Shown here in pieces: positions 1 through 8,809 of a stretch of DNA of 64,000 bases (within the stretch, counting starts at the first letter, position 1; every line of letters begins with the position of its first letter). Position numbers and translations under genes: made by a program. The DNA comes from Eutrophocola salsuginis. GTDB lineage: Bacteria > Pseudomonadota > Gammaproteobacteria > Pseudomonadales > Pseudohongiellaceae. The notes below the pieces were generated by a model. That model ran no database searches. It saw only the letters and a program-made list of their open reading frames with translations, and was not told where the DNA came from. The stretch covers positions 1,364,001 through 1,428,000 of the forward strand of contig JAYQTB010000004.1 in NCBI GenBank assembly GCA_038147195.1, written 5' to 3'.

Positions 1-26
1 AGGCAAAGGTAGTTATCGAACAAACC

Positions 27-1091
27 ATGGCTTACGAACGCAAGAATATTCAGGCAATGGCTGCCTATGTGCCCGGCGAACAAATCGATGCGCCTGGCAT
101 CCTGAAACTCAATACTAACGAGAATCCCTACCCGCCCAGCCCGCGCGTCAGGGAAGCACTCACTTGTTGCGATGTCGCTCGCCTGCGCCAATACCCACCT
201 CCCACCGCGCGCAAGCTGTCGGAGGCCATCGCCACATTGCATGGTTTGTCCCGTGAGAACGTCATCGTCACCAATGGCGGCGACGAACTGCTGCGCATGG
301 CCATCGCCACGTTCGTGGAAACCACGCAAAGTATCGCCGTTGCCCGCCCTACCTATACGCTTTACCAGGTACTCGCCGCCGCCTACGGTTGCGGGATGAT
401 CCCTTTTGAACTGGATGACAACTGGCAAATGCCGGACAAATACGGCGAGCTTTTGAATAACTCAGGTGCACGCTTGGCGTTCCTGGTGAATCCGCATGCC
501 CCCTCGGGCACCCTGGTCCCGGTTGAACAGATCGCCGAGCTGGCGTCCGTCTATAAAGGGGTGTTGCTGCTGGATGAAGCTTATATCGATTTCGTCGACC
601 CGGACATGGCCTATGATTCAGCTCAGCTCGTGCGTGAGCATGATAACCTGCTGGTCCTGCGCACGTTCAGCAAGGGATATTCTCTCGCCGGCCTGCGCAT
701 GGCATACGGCCTGGCCTCCCCTTCACTCATCGGTCCGCTGATGAAAACCAAGGACAGCTACAACACGGACCTCATCTCACAGGCGCTTGCCCAGGCAGCT
801 ATCGAGGATCAGGATTATGCTCGCGATACATGGAACAAGGTACGCCAGGAGCGCGCCCTGGTAACCATTGCATTGCGTGTGGCTGGCTTTGTAGTGCCCG
901 ATAGCCAGAGCAACTTCATACTGGCTACTGTCCCGCCAGGTTGTGAGGCAGAGGCCACTTATCTAGCGCTGAAGGAACAGGGCATCTTGGTGCGCTATTT
1001 CAAATCCGAGGACCGGTTGCAAGATAAGCTGCGTATTACCATCGGGACACCGGAAGACAACCGTCGCCTGCTGGACGCACTGGCGACCTAA
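27..1091 (+). CDS. hisC: Histidinol-phosphate aminotransferase
   Basis: PLP-dependent fold-type I aminotransferase that converts histidinol phosphate and 2-oxoglutarate to imidazole acetol phosphate and glutamate in histidine synthesis; cytosolic. At 354 residues it has the usual HisC length. The N-terminal LNTNENPYPPSP segment (about 28-39), the LLDEAYIDF segment (181-189) with the PLP-pyridine Asp, and the FSKGYSLAGLRMAYG segment with Lys216 as the Schiff-base lysine are all visible. The usual NPNNPTG loop reads NPHAPSG (155-161). The ATG start is the first in frame and matches the family N-terminus. It is followed 8 bases later by a small membrane protein. The next his gene cannot be seen because the window begins here. 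Confidence 0.93.
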   Translation: MAYERKNIQAMAAYVPGEQIDAPGILKLNTNENPYPPSPRVREALTCCDVARLRQYPPPTARKLSEAIATLHGLSRENVIVTNGGDELLRMAIATFVETTQSIAVARPTYTLYQVLAAAYGCGMIPFELDDNWQMPDKYGELLNNSGARLAFLVNPHAPSGTLVPVEQIAELASVYKGVLLLDEAYIDFVDPDMAYDSAQLVREHDNLLVLRTFSKGYSLAGLRMAYGLASPSLIGPLMKTKDSYNTDLISQALAQAAIEDQDYARDTWNKVRQERALVTIALRVAGFVVPDSQSNFILATVPPGCEAEATYLALKEQGILVRYFKSEDRLQDKLRITIGTPEDNRRLLDALAT

Positions 1092-1099
1092 GAACTCAC

Positions 1100-1408
1100 A
1101 TGGCCAGGAAGATGAACAAGAAGACCCGTAATACCCTTTCGGGCATTCTGGTGGGGGTTGCCTCGGTTTTCGCGGTCATCAATTTCGCTGACATCCCCGC
1201 CGAGGAAGTCAGCTCCTTCGTGCTGACCACCCTGCTTTTTTTTGCCCTGATAGTTGTACTTGCCCTGCTCGCAGTGTCCGTCTTTAAGCTGCTGATCTGG
1301 GTAAAACGCCAAATGGTGAAGGAAGATGATCAACCCTCGACGGCAGTGGAATTGCCGGACGAGAAACCCGCTCAGGGCGACTCCGGCGAAGACACCTCAA
1401 AGCCATAG
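1100..1408 (+). CDS. Small two-helix membrane protein, function unknown
   Basis: A 102-residue protein starting 8 bases after hisC on the same strand, so probably co-transcribed with it. A basic N-terminus (MARKMNKKTR) precedes two hydrophobic segments, about residues 12-30 and 37-66, followed by a charged, acidic tail rich in Glu, Asp and Pro. The layout predicts an inner-membrane protein. No family was recognised. Its last 37 bases overlap the 3' end of rimI, which runs the other way. The tail in that overlap is low-complexity, so it is the least certain part. Confidence 0.6.
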   Translation: MARKMNKKTRNTLSGILVGVASVFAVINFADIPAEEVSSFVLTTLLFFALIVVLALLAVSVFKLLIWVKRQMVKEDDQPSTAVELPDEKPAQGDSGEDTSKP

Positions 1409-1848
1409 ACCAGACCGTCCTCACGGCCTACGACCGTGGGATAATAGGATTTGCGTACCGATAGCTGGCGAAAGCCCAGGCCTTCATAAAGACGGATGGC
1501 AATCCGGTTGGAGGCACGCACTTCTAGAAAATACTTCCTGACACGTTCAACCGCTGCATTCTGCAAGAGGAATTCAAGAACTCGCCTTCCCAAACCTTGG
1601 TTCTGGAAAGCCGGCCTGACACAGATGTTCAGGAGCGTGCTTTCATCTAGGACGGTAGACACTACCGCAAAGCCCACCATCACTTCATTGCCCTCGTATT
1701 CGCGGTTCACCACCCAGCCGGTGTGGCCGGCATCCATCCCTTCCAGGAATTGCATCAGTGACCAGGGATGCAACTGGCAGTCATTTTCGATTTTGACGAC
1801 TGTTGCCAGATCGGCTTTTTTCATTCTCCTGAACTTTAGAGCGTCCAT
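1372..1848 (-). CDS. rimI: Ribosomal protein bS18 alanine N-acetyltransferase
   Basis: GNAT-family acetyltransferase of 158 residues, expected to acetylate the N-terminal alanine of ribosomal protein S18 using acetyl-CoA. Visible motifs: the acetyl-CoA pyrophosphate loop QNQGLGRR (82-89), the LEVRASN strand (108-114) with the RimI glutamate at 109, and the LYEGLGF helix (120-126) with the general-acid tyrosine. The closing YYPT..REDGLVYGF segment is typical of RimI rather than other GNATs. It lies 26 bases downstream of the gene in the holD position, the same order as holD-rimI in Escherichia coli. It converges on and slightly overlaps the small membrane protein gene. Confidence 0.88.
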   Translation of the reverse strand: MDALKFRRMKKADLATVVKIENDCQLHPWSLMQFLEGMDAGHTGWVVNREYEGNEVMVGFAVVSTVLDESTLLNICVRPAFQNQGLGRRVLEFLLQNAAVERVRKYFLEVRASNRIAIRLYEGLGFRQLSVRKSYYPTVVGREDGLVYGFEVSSPESP

Positions 1849-1874
1849 GATCTGGCATTGGCGTCAGCGGCGCC

Positions 1875-2681
1875 TCAGGAAAACAGGGTCCTGATCCGCA
1901 TCCATGATTCTTTTTTCAGTTCAGGATGCTGCAGCAACTCATCCAAGCTGCGAGTCAGGGCGAATTTCCACTTGCCCTGGTCTAGTGAAGGTCCGGCTGA
2001 CGAGTCCTTATCTTCTTCGCTGGATATGAATACCGGCTGCAGGGCGTTTTGACCCATGACCAGCAACCTGCCGAAGGACCAGTCAGACTGTTTCTGCTGC
2101 AAGTAGGCCAGCAGTGCGATAGCGGCAGCACGCGGGCTGTTGTCTACATGCAAACCGGTCACCATGGGCCAGGTGAACGGTTTGCTCTCCACCTCCATAT
2201 CCTCTGCAGGAATTCCTAAAGCGGCCAGGAGACTGGTGAGCAATGTTTTGTGTCTGGCGGACAGTTGCCCGGGTCCTAGATGAGGCAAGGCATTAAGGAT
2301 TGCGAGATTGGATCCGGCACGGATACACAGCAGCTGGAGCCGGATTTCTTCCCGGGCACGGTGTTTTACCCCTGTCGCCGGAGCTGGTGTGTCGACATGC
2401 TCTTCCTTTGCTGAAATTGGCGTGGCCGGTTCGCGCGATAGTGGCGCTGCTTTCAGGATCAACTTGGCAGGCACAGGCTCGCTGACGGGTGCCGTTTCCT
2501 GGATTGTTTCTGCCGGGTCTTCGAGTATAACCAGGCTAGATTCCGGTGCACCCGGCAGTTGCATGCGCGGAAAATAACTCTCGATGCCCAGGGCCTTCAG
2601 GTATTCCAGTCGTTGTGATTCGGAAAGTGGTGATTTGGCGGATGGCAAGCTACAAACTCTCGATATGTTAAATGCCCTCAT
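1875..2681 (-). CDS. Protein in the holD position upstream of rimI (possible DNA polymerase III psi analogue)
   Basis: About 268 residues if the ATG at 2681 is used; it has AGG-type Shine-Dalgarno sequence just upstream. A GTG at 2714 in the same frame would add 11 residues. The N-terminus (SESQRLEYLKALGIESYFPR, then LPGAPES) resembles the short N-terminal segment of HolD/psi-like proteins, which contacts the chi subunit. A Pro/Ala-rich linker follows (about 65-110), then a C-terminal domain with no motif I recognise. Synteny with rimI (26-base gap, same strand) supports a HolD-like role. The protein is about twice as long as E. coli psi, so the function is inferred from position and N-terminus only. 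Confidence 0.6.
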   Translation of the reverse strand: MRAFNISRVCSLPSAKSPLSESQRLEYLKALGIESYFPRMQLPGAPESSLVILEDPAETIQETAPVSEPVPAKLILKAAPLSREPATPISAKEEHVDTPAPATGVKHRAREEIRLQLLCIRAGSNLAILNALPHLGPGQLSARHKTLLTSLLAALGIPAEDMEVESKPFTWPMVTGLHVDNSPRAAAIALLAYLQQKQSDWSFGRLLVMGQNALQPVFISSEEDKDSSAGPSLDQGKWKFALTRSLDELLQHPELKKESWMRIRTLFS

Positions 2682-2878
2682 TCTACCTGCCACTCCTGCC
2701 TTTTCAACGAACACCTTCGTACAGTCGTCATTTATTCCGACACCTCCCGAATTTGAAGTGGTTCACAATTTAGTGTCTTCCTGTAAACGCCATTAGCAGT
2801 GACGCGTTGTATACTTTTAAGCAAATAACCCGGCCGGTATTCAGATCATCAACGAACATTAAGTACAGGAGCAAGACC

Positions 2879-3544
2879 ATGAAATTAAAGAACCTGATAT
2901 TGCTGAGCACGACTGCACTGTTAAGTGTGGCCATCCTGCCGGCAGCAACCGCACAGGACGGCGAACACCAATTCAACCGTGGTGCCGCCGGTGCCAAAGG
3001 CCATCCCCAGAGGGGGCCCAGTTTCGGTCCCGCACGGCATCGCCCGGGCCGTCCAGGTGGCAATCCTAAAAGGTTGATAGGCCATCTGGACACCGACGGT
3101 GACGGTTATGTGGACGAAGATGAGTTCATCGATTCACGCCTGGCCAGTGTAGACGAGCAATTCGACCGTCGTGACATGGACGGCGACGGCCTCCTCAACG
3201 AAGACGAGGCCAGCCGCCCCCGCCATCGCGATGGCAATCCCACCGTGCGTGAAGAGGTGATCGCCTGTGTTCGTGAAACCATCGCCGACTGGGAAGGCCC
3301 ACATGAAGTGGAAGACCATTTCGATACCGTCGACACAGATGGTGATGGGTATATTTCCCTAGTTGAACTGAGCACCGCGCTGCAGGAACGCGCTTATGTC
3401 CTGTTCGATCGCATCGACAGCAACGGTGATGGACTGCTCAGCCTAGAAGAAGTCGAAGCACACCAGGACGAGCAGATCAAGCTGCGCCGCACGATCCGTG
3501 CCTGCATAGATAAAGTGACCGACCCGTTTGAAGCTACCCTGTAG
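2879..3544 (+). CDS. Secreted EF-hand calcium-binding protein
   Basis: A 221-residue exported protein. The chosen ATG has AGGAG about 8 bases upstream and begins a signal peptide (MKLKNLILLSTTALLSVAIL, then PAATA ahead of QDG). A basic Gly/Pro/Arg/His linker (about 35-65) leads into four canonical EF-hand loops: DTDGDGYVDEDE (71-82), DMDGDGLLNEDE (99-110), DTDGDGYISLVE (152-163) and DSNGDGLLSLEE (180-191). All have Asp or Asn/Asp/Gly at the metal-binding positions, so calcium binding is very likely. The ligand or partner is unknown. The gene stands alone, divergent from the holD-position gene, and ends at a good intrinsic terminator. Confidence 0.85.
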   Translation: MKLKNLILLSTTALLSVAILPAATAQDGEHQFNRGAAGAKGHPQRGPSFGPARHRPGRPGGNPKRLIGHLDTDGDGYVDEDEFIDSRLASVDEQFDRRDMDGDGLLNEDEASRPRHRDGNPTVREEVIACVRETIADWEGPHEVEDHFDTVDTDGDGYISLVELSTALQERAYVLFDRIDSNGDGLLSLEEVEAHQDEQIKLRRTIRACIDKVTDPFEATL

Positions 3545-3577
3545 TCTCAACCTTTCTAGTCCCACGATCTCGGACTC

Positions 3578-3604
3578 AGGCCGGACCTTAGCCCGGCCTT
3601 TTTT
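3578..3604 (+). terminator. Rho-independent terminator after the EF-hand gene
   Basis: A perfect 7-bp stem (AGGCCGG pairing with CCGGCCT), an 8-base loop and a T-run, 34 bases after the EF-hand stop codon. It should end that transcript ahead of the sulfurtransferase gene. Confidence 0.8.
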
Positions 3605-3722
3605 ACCTTTACTATCCATAATCACATTTTTATATCTGCGTTATTTAGCACTGCTTTTTGCCAGCGCCTCCATGCCCTAATACACTCCAATGCTTCATAC
3701 CCTTTCAGACAAGGAATTACCC

Positions 3723-4592
3723 ATGACCACCACCCTCGGCACACCGCTAGTTTCCACAGACTGGCTGGAAAGTCACCTCGCCGATGCCAGCCTGCGCATT
3801 CTCGAATGCACCATGGTCATGCAGCCAAACGAGGACGGCAGCTTCAGTTTTGTTCCCGGCATTCACCTGTGGCGGGAAGGCCACATCCCGAACAGCGTGT
3901 TTGTCGACGTTAACGGCGAGCTTTCCGATCCAGGTCATGAATTTGGCCTGATGATGCCACCTGCAGAAACACTGGCGGAGGTTCTCCGGCGAAAAGGTAT
4001 CGGCGATGGCACTGCTGTGGTCTGTTATGACAGGGGCAACCATGCCTGGGCCGCGCGGGTATGGTGGATGTTGAGAGCCTGCGGATTCGACAATGCCGCG
4101 GTCCTCGATGGTGGCTGGAAGAAGTGGACAGCCGAAAAGCGCGCCGTGACGGCAGACGTCGCTGACTGGTCGGAAGCGGGCAGTTTCAACGTCAAGCCAC
4201 GGCGGGAATTGATGGCGGACAAGGCCCGGGTGAAAGCCGTATGTGAAGGCGATGATGCCCGGCTCCTGAATTCGCTGCCGTTGCCGATATTCACCGGCGA
4301 AGTGAAAGCCTATGGCCGTGCAGGCAGGATTCCGGGCAGCAAGCACCTGTATTGCGAATCCCTCCTCGATACCGACAGCAACTGTTTCCAGACAGTGCAG
4401 CAACTAAAAGCAATGTATAAAAACGTAGGAATCCAGGAAAGTGATGAAGTCATCGCCTACTGCGGTGGTGGCATCGCCGCCAGCGCCAATGCCTTGGCAC
4501 TGACACTATCCGGTCATAAAAACGTAGCGGTTTATGACGGCTCTCTGTCTGAGTGGACGGCGGATCCGGACTTGCCAATGGAAATCGGTTGA
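3723..4592 (+). CDS. Two-domain rhodanese-type sulfurtransferase
   Basis: A 289-residue protein with two rhodanese folds, the architecture of thiosulfate and 3-mercaptopyruvate sulfurtransferases. The inactive N-terminal domain spans about 1-145 (HIPNSVFVDVN, CYDRGNHAWAARVWWML, VLDGGWKKW). The catalytic C-terminal domain spans about 160-289, with Cys247 in the loop YCGGGIAAS and a closing YDGSLSEWT. The CGGGIA loop is neither the CRKGVTA of classical rhodanese nor the CG(S/T)GVTA of mercaptopyruvate enzymes, so the donor is uncertain. The ATG at 3723 has AAGGA upstream and a family-like N-terminus; an ATG 33 bases earlier lacks a ribosome site. Expected in the cytosol. Confidence 0.82.
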   Translation: MTTTLGTPLVSTDWLESHLADASLRILECTMVMQPNEDGSFSFVPGIHLWREGHIPNSVFVDVNGELSDPGHEFGLMMPPAETLAEVLRRKGIGDGTAVVCYDRGNHAWAARVWWMLRACGFDNAAVLDGGWKKWTAEKRAVTADVADWSEAGSFNVKPRRELMADKARVKAVCEGDDARLLNSLPLPIFTGEVKAYGRAGRIPGSKHLYCESLLDTDSNCFQTVQQLKAMYKNVGIQESDEVIAYCGGGIAASANALALTLSGHKNVAVYDGSLSEWTADPDLPMEIG

Positions 4593-4600
4593 CTGGTTGT

Positions 4601-6157
4601 TCAGCCCAGAATTTTCAACGCGGCATTACGCCCTGGTAAACCGCTGACGCCTCCACCCGGGTGAGCACCGGATCCACAAAGGTAGAGACCTTTCACGGGC
4701 ATACTGTACTGCGCCAAGCCCAGGCCGGGGCGCGAGGAAAACAGCTGGTCGAGCGACAACCGGCCATGGAATATATCCCCGCCGAGTAAGCCAAATTCCT
4801 GTTCCAGGTCCCAGGGACTTAATACCTGCATGCCCTGCACCAGCCCCCGAAACCCCGGGAAATGCTGTTCAACCACATCGAGAATGGCGGCTGCCGCCAA
4901 ATCCCGGTTCTGTGACCATTGCTCGCCCAGTGCCGGATTGAAATGCTGGCAGAACAGGCTCGCGACATGGCAACCTTCCGGCGCCAGGCTGTTATCAATG
5001 ATGCTCGGGATGAGCATCTCCACCACCGGGCTCGCGGACCAGCCTTGTACCCTGGCGCTGTGCCAGGCGCGATCCATATAGTCCAGTGTGGGCGCCATGA
5101 TGATGCCGGCCTCCATGCAATGCGGCACCTGTCTGCCGGAATAATCTGGCAGGCCACTGAGCGCCACGTTCATACGGAAAGCACCGCTGGCACACTTGTA
5201 GCGGTTGAAATGTTGTTGCACTTCTTCAGAAACGTATTCAGGCTCAAGCAACCGCTGAAACAACAGTTGCGGATTGATCCCGGCAGCAACGATGTCAGCA
5301 TCAAAAACCTCCCCGTCCGCGGTTAGAACGCCGGAGACCCTGCCGCATTGGACAGCAATTCCTGTTACTTCGCTTTTCGTGTGATACCTTGCACCATACT
5401 TGGCTCCTTCTGCCGTGATGGCATCGCTGATGGCGCCCATGCCGCCAATGGCATGGCCCCAGCGTCCGCTTTCCCCGTTGACCTCGCCCACCAGGTGATG
5501 CAGCAAGTTATACCCATTGCCGGGCGTATAGGGTGAAACAAAATTGCCAACGATGGCATCGAAGCCCAGCAGCGCCTTGATCGCGTTACCGGTAAAAAAA
5601 TCGTCAAGTATCTCGCCTGCGCTGCGTCCGAACATGGCCAGCAGGAACTGCTTCTGTACCCTGTTAAGTTGACCGAACTTGCGGCTTAGGCGAAACAGTG
5701 ACACCAGGTCACTGAGCCCGGCCTCGTCTATGGCGGGAGGGGTGATTAGCATGATGTCCTTGATGACCGGCACAATGGCCGACAATAGCGACTCGTAGCT
5801 TTCCAGTGCTGCCACATCCTCACTGGCAAAACGTGCAACTTCATCTGCGAGCTTGCCCGGGAATGACGCGAAACTGTCACCGTCTGGTAGTGGCAGGAAG
5901 TTGTTGACCTGCCGTGGTAACACCCTCAACCCATGGGCATGCAGGTCGAGATCGGCAATGACACATGGATGCAACAGGCTGACGGTATAGGAACAAACGG
6001 AATTGCGGAAACCGGGATGGAATTCCTCGGTGACGGCGGCGCCGCCAAGGATGCTGCGGCGTTCCAGGACGGTGACATCCATGCCTGCCTTCGCCAGATA
6101 CGCCGCACAGACCAGGCCGTTGTGTCCACCGCCGATAATGACTGCTTTTTTTGCCAA
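4601..6157 (-). CDS. FAD-dependent oxidoreductase of the PYROXD2/phytoene desaturase-like family
   Basis: A 518-residue flavoprotein. The N-terminus carries the dinucleotide-binding motif VIIGGGHNGLVCAAYLAKAG followed by VLERRSILGGAAVTEE. The C-terminus has the second FAD signature, GLYLCGSGAHPGGGVSGLPG. This is the pattern of the carotenoid desaturase-like amine oxidase superfamily, PYROXD2 branch; the substrate is unknown. The start is taken as the TTG at 6157, which directly follows the cytochrome gene's stop and places the Rossmann motif at residue 6. The frame is open further upstream, but that would run into the cytochrome gene. The abutting genes suggest co-transcription with the diheme cytochrome, a possible electron acceptor. 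Confidence 0.8.
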   Translation of the reverse strand: MAKKAVIIGGGHNGLVCAAYLAKAGMDVTVLERRSILGGAAVTEEFHPGFRNSVCSYTVSLLHPCVIADLDLHAHGLRVLPRQVNNFLPLPDGDSFASFPGKLADEVARFASEDVAALESYESLLSAIVPVIKDIMLITPPAIDEAGLSDLVSLFRLSRKFGQLNRVQKQFLLAMFGRSAGEILDDFFTGNAIKALLGFDAIVGNFVSPYTPGNGYNLLHHLVGEVNGESGRWGHAIGGMGAISDAITAEGAKYGARYHTKSEVTGIAVQCGRVSGVLTADGEVFDADIVAAGINPQLLFQRLLEPEYVSEEVQQHFNRYKCASGAFRMNVALSGLPDYSGRQVPHCMEAGIIMAPTLDYMDRAWHSARVQGWSASPVVEMLIPSIIDNSLAPEGCHVASLFCQHFNPALGEQWSQNRDLAAAAILDVVEQHFPGFRGLVQGMQVLSPWDLEQEFGLLGGDIFHGRLSLDQLFSSRPGLGLAQYSMPVKGLYLCGSGAHPGGGVSGLPGRNAALKILG

Positions 6158-6159
6158 GG

Positions 6160-7113
6160 TCAGGGATCCAGGGAGGACAGGTAGGCAGAGAGTGCAACGA
6201 TGTCTTCGAGATCGAGACCGGTGACCGCATCCTGCATCAACGGTGACCACAACCCGCGGCGATTACCCACCTGCAGATCATAGAGTTGCCGGGCGATATA
6301 GCTGGGCGAACGGCCGGCAAGGGACGGCACGGGACCCAGTCCCCGCAGCGCTTCACCGTGGCAGGCGCGGCAATTACCGGCCGCCACCAGGTCTTCCCCA
6401 GCTGCTACACTACCCGGCGGCACATAGGCGATGAAACCGGAACGGTCATCGCGCAACTCGGTAAGCTCCAGGTCTAGGGGCATTTCGAAAATGCGGTTGC
6501 CGATGGCTTCACGGCGACCGGTGCCTGCATCCACATACATCCATCCCGCCACGATGGTTTCCGGTACGGTGTCCGTTTCAATTACCGTGATCCATTTCTT
6601 CGGCTGCAGTGAAGAGAAATACTGCGCCGCCATAACCACTTCTTCCGGTGTGGCATTGGCACCAATAGCACGCATGTTGGTGGCTGGGCCATGCAGTGGT
6701 TCGGAAGTGTTACGCAGGCCTGCGCGCCAGTCAGCCATCTGCTGGATGATGTATTCGCGCGGCAACCCGGTGAGGCTGGCGTTTTCCGGCCGACCCTGAC
6801 CGTTGGGCAGGTGACAGTAGCCGCAAGCGAAAACGCCGGGGTTGCGGCCCTGAGCAACGATGGCAGGCATGGCGGGATGGTCTCCCGGATGCCAGTCAGG
6901 CGGGGCAAACAGATTCCTTGGCAAAGTGAAGGTAATGATCACGTCACTGCCTGGCACGGTGTGAGGCACGTTGTATTCGAAGGGATCCACTATGCCGGGT
7001 GTGTTGAGAGCATAAGCCCACAGCAAGGGCGTGTTACCCTGAGGTTCTGCCGCAAGCACAGCATGCCCTGAAAATACGGCTAAGAGGAATAAGACTGGGG
7101 TTATGTTACGCAT
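6160..7113 (-). CDS. Secreted diheme cytochrome c family protein
   Basis: A 317-residue exported protein with signal peptide MRNITPVLFLLAVFSGHAVL. Two class-I cytochrome c heme sites are visible: CGYCH (97-101) and CRACH (248-252). Each is followed by a Gly/Pro-rich loop, and a downstream Met-containing segment (MRAIGANATPEE) could supply an axial ligand to the first heme. The layout resembles periplasmic diheme cytochromes that take electrons from dehydrogenases. The gene ends 2 bases before the TTG start of the FAD oxidoreductase, so the two probably form one transcription and redox unit. Whether the partner reaches the periplasm is unclear, as no signal peptide was found on the flavoprotein. 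Confidence 0.82.
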   Translation of the reverse strand: MRNITPVLFLLAVFSGHAVLAAEPQGNTPLLWAYALNTPGIVDPFEYNVPHTVPGSDVIITFTLPRNLFAPPDWHPGDHPAMPAIVAQGRNPGVFACGYCHLPNGQGRPENASLTGLPREYIIQQMADWRAGLRNTSEPLHGPATNMRAIGANATPEEVVMAAQYFSSLQPKKWITVIETDTVPETIVAGWMYVDAGTGRREAIGNRIFEMPLDLELTELRDDRSGFIAYVPPGSVAAGEDLVAAGNCRACHGEALRGLGPVPSLAGRSPSYIARQLYDLQVGNRRGLWSPLMQDAVTGLDLEDIVALSAYLSSLDP

Positions 7114-7134
7114 CTGGGTGACCTTGGTTTTTAT

Positions 7135-7404
7135 CTACCTAGGTTGCAGCCACTTTCGCAGCAACGAATAGGCATCTAATAGCTGACTTTCATCAAACGT
7201 CACATTGCTCGATTTCAGCGGTTTATGCAATTCCCCATTATTGAACACATCGAATGTCCCCGTGCGCCCGTCAATAAGCCAGTCGACGACAAAAAGCTGC
7301 GGGGTGGTAGACAACTCGGTTTTCGCTTTCAGGGCTACATGCAATTTCCCGCCCTGATTGTTCTTCTGGTAAGAGAGCGAATCCAGGTCCTTAAACCGAG
7401 GCAA
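7135..7404 (-). CDS. Short uncharacterised open frame between DUF6152 protein and cytochrome
   Basis: An 89-residue frame with a TTG start, 8 bases after the fused DUF6152 protein and 21 bases before the diheme cytochrome, all on the minus strand. The translation looks protein-like (VVDWLIDGRTGTFDVFNNGE in the middle, amphipathic C-terminus), but no signal peptide, ATG start or known motif is present. It could be a small genuine protein in the operon or the C-terminal remnant of a lost gene. Confidence 0.35.
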   Translation of the reverse strand: MPRFKDLDSLSYQKNNQGGKLHVALKAKTELSTTPQLFVVDWLIDGRTGTFDVFNNGELHKPLKSSNVTFDESQLLDAYSLLRKWLQPR

Positions 7405-7412
7405 TGTAAGTG

Positions 7413-8588
7413 TTACAGGTCAGAGCGGTAGGAACGGTCGTCGCAGTTGTAAGGCTCCCAGGGATAGCTGGAGACGAACATGGTATCGCTGCCACGGTGC
7501 TGACCGGAGAAATACTTCGGGTCTTCCGCTACATAAGTACGAATGAGCGCCCCGTTGGACGTGTCGATCCGAAAACGCTCGACCACCCACATTTCCTCGC
7601 TGTGGGGCGTGTTGGCATCGGCCAACAGGATGCCGGACAGAAAACCTTGCGTTTCAACAATGAGCTCATCATTTTCCCAGCGACCAATGGAATAGCCGCC
7701 GCGGCTGGGCGTGATGTCGTCAGGGAAACGAGTTTCGTCGAGATGGATTGTGCGTTCAAAAATCATGGTGCCGTAAATCAGGCGGACCTCGGATTCGCTT
7801 TGTAAGATGCGATTAATCGGGTTATCAAAACCCCAGTCCCACATGATATTGGTAGTTTCACAACGCAGGCGCGGGTTGTCGGTAGAGGAGCCGTCAAAAC
7901 CGGCGATAGCCGCCCTGCCCGCCTCTGTCAGGCGATATGGGCTGGGGCGTCCCCAGGTGGTCGACAGGGGGTCGTCGGTAAAGGATTCGGGTGTGCCACG
8001 CGATCCCTGGAAAGCCCTTCCGCCTTCCGGTACCTGGCCCGGGTCAAACTGGTCCGCAACACTCAACGGCACCAGGGTGCCTTCCAATCCGCGCGGGTCG
8101 GTCATCACTACCTGCTCGGCGGCCCAGTCACCGGAGATATCGGGGTCGCCATTGGGCAGGCGCTTGATCTCGAAGGACTGCCGCAGGTATTTGTCTGCAT
8201 CAGTGATCTGCTCGTAACGATCGAGACTCAGGCCATTGGCGAAAGTGATGGTGCCGGTGTAACAAGTATTCTCCTCGAAACGGTCAGGTGAGCCGGTGAT
8301 GGTGACTCTGGAGCCGGTGATGAACAGATCCTTGGTCCAGCCCGAACGCCGCAAGACCGTACCGCCACGCAACTCGCACTTCCAATTAGTGGTGCTGTTG
8401 TCGTCATTGGTGACATCAAGGTAGACCCAGGAGTGAGGATTGACCATGGCAATATCAGTGATCGTACCGCGTACGGTGATATCAACATTGAGATTGAAAT
8501 TGGCCAGGCCATGGTGGGCGGAAGAGGAGACTGGCAACAAAACTTGTGGCAAAAGTAGCAGTAACAGAACAATCAGTGATCGGCGCAT
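7413..8588 (-). CDS. Exported DUF6152-type protein with fused C-terminal domain
   Basis: A 391-residue exported protein. A signal peptide (MRRSLIVLLLLLLPQVLLPV, then SSSA) is followed by a mature end starting HHGLANFNL. Residues about 25-125 match the DUF6152 layout: VRGTITDIAMVNPHSWVYLD, the WKCEL strand and GSRVTITGSPDR. Residues about 150-391 form a second domain seen on its own at 16688-17509; shared landmarks are GRWENDELIVET versus GHWEGDTLLVES and the following ERF segment. No catalytic function is established for either domain. It heads a minus-strand group with the diheme cytochrome and FAD oxidoreductase. Confidence 0.75.
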   Translation of the reverse strand: MRRSLIVLLLLLLPQVLLPVSSSAHHGLANFNLNVDITVRGTITDIAMVNPHSWVYLDVTNDDNSTTNWKCELRGGTVLRRSGWTKDLFITGSRVTITGSPDRFEENTCYTGTITFANGLSLDRYEQITDADKYLRQSFEIKRLPNGDPDISGDWAAEQVVMTDPRGLEGTLVPLSVADQFDPGQVPEGGRAFQGSRGTPESFTDDPLSTTWGRPSPYRLTEAGRAAIAGFDGSSTDNPRLRCETTNIMWDWGFDNPINRILQSESEVRLIYGTMIFERTIHLDETRFPDDITPSRGGYSIGRWENDELIVETQGFLSGILLADANTPHSEEMWVVERFRIDTSNGALIRTYVAEDPKYFSGQHRGSDTMFVSSYPWEPYNCDDRSYRSDL

Positions 8589-8809
8589 GGGTCGAACCTC
8601 TGGAAAAGTTCAGGCAAGGATAAAAAAGCCCCTCTATAAATTCAATCCGACAGTTTCCTGGGAATATGCTTTAATAGTTTCACTATCAAGGTCTCACCAG
8701 AAGACCAATGCCAAAATCTAGTACCTGCCGGCATCGAGTATTTTCTATAAGACATTTGAATACGACATTGAGCAACGATGTGCTTTACGCTGTACCGAAT
8801 GGTAAACGA

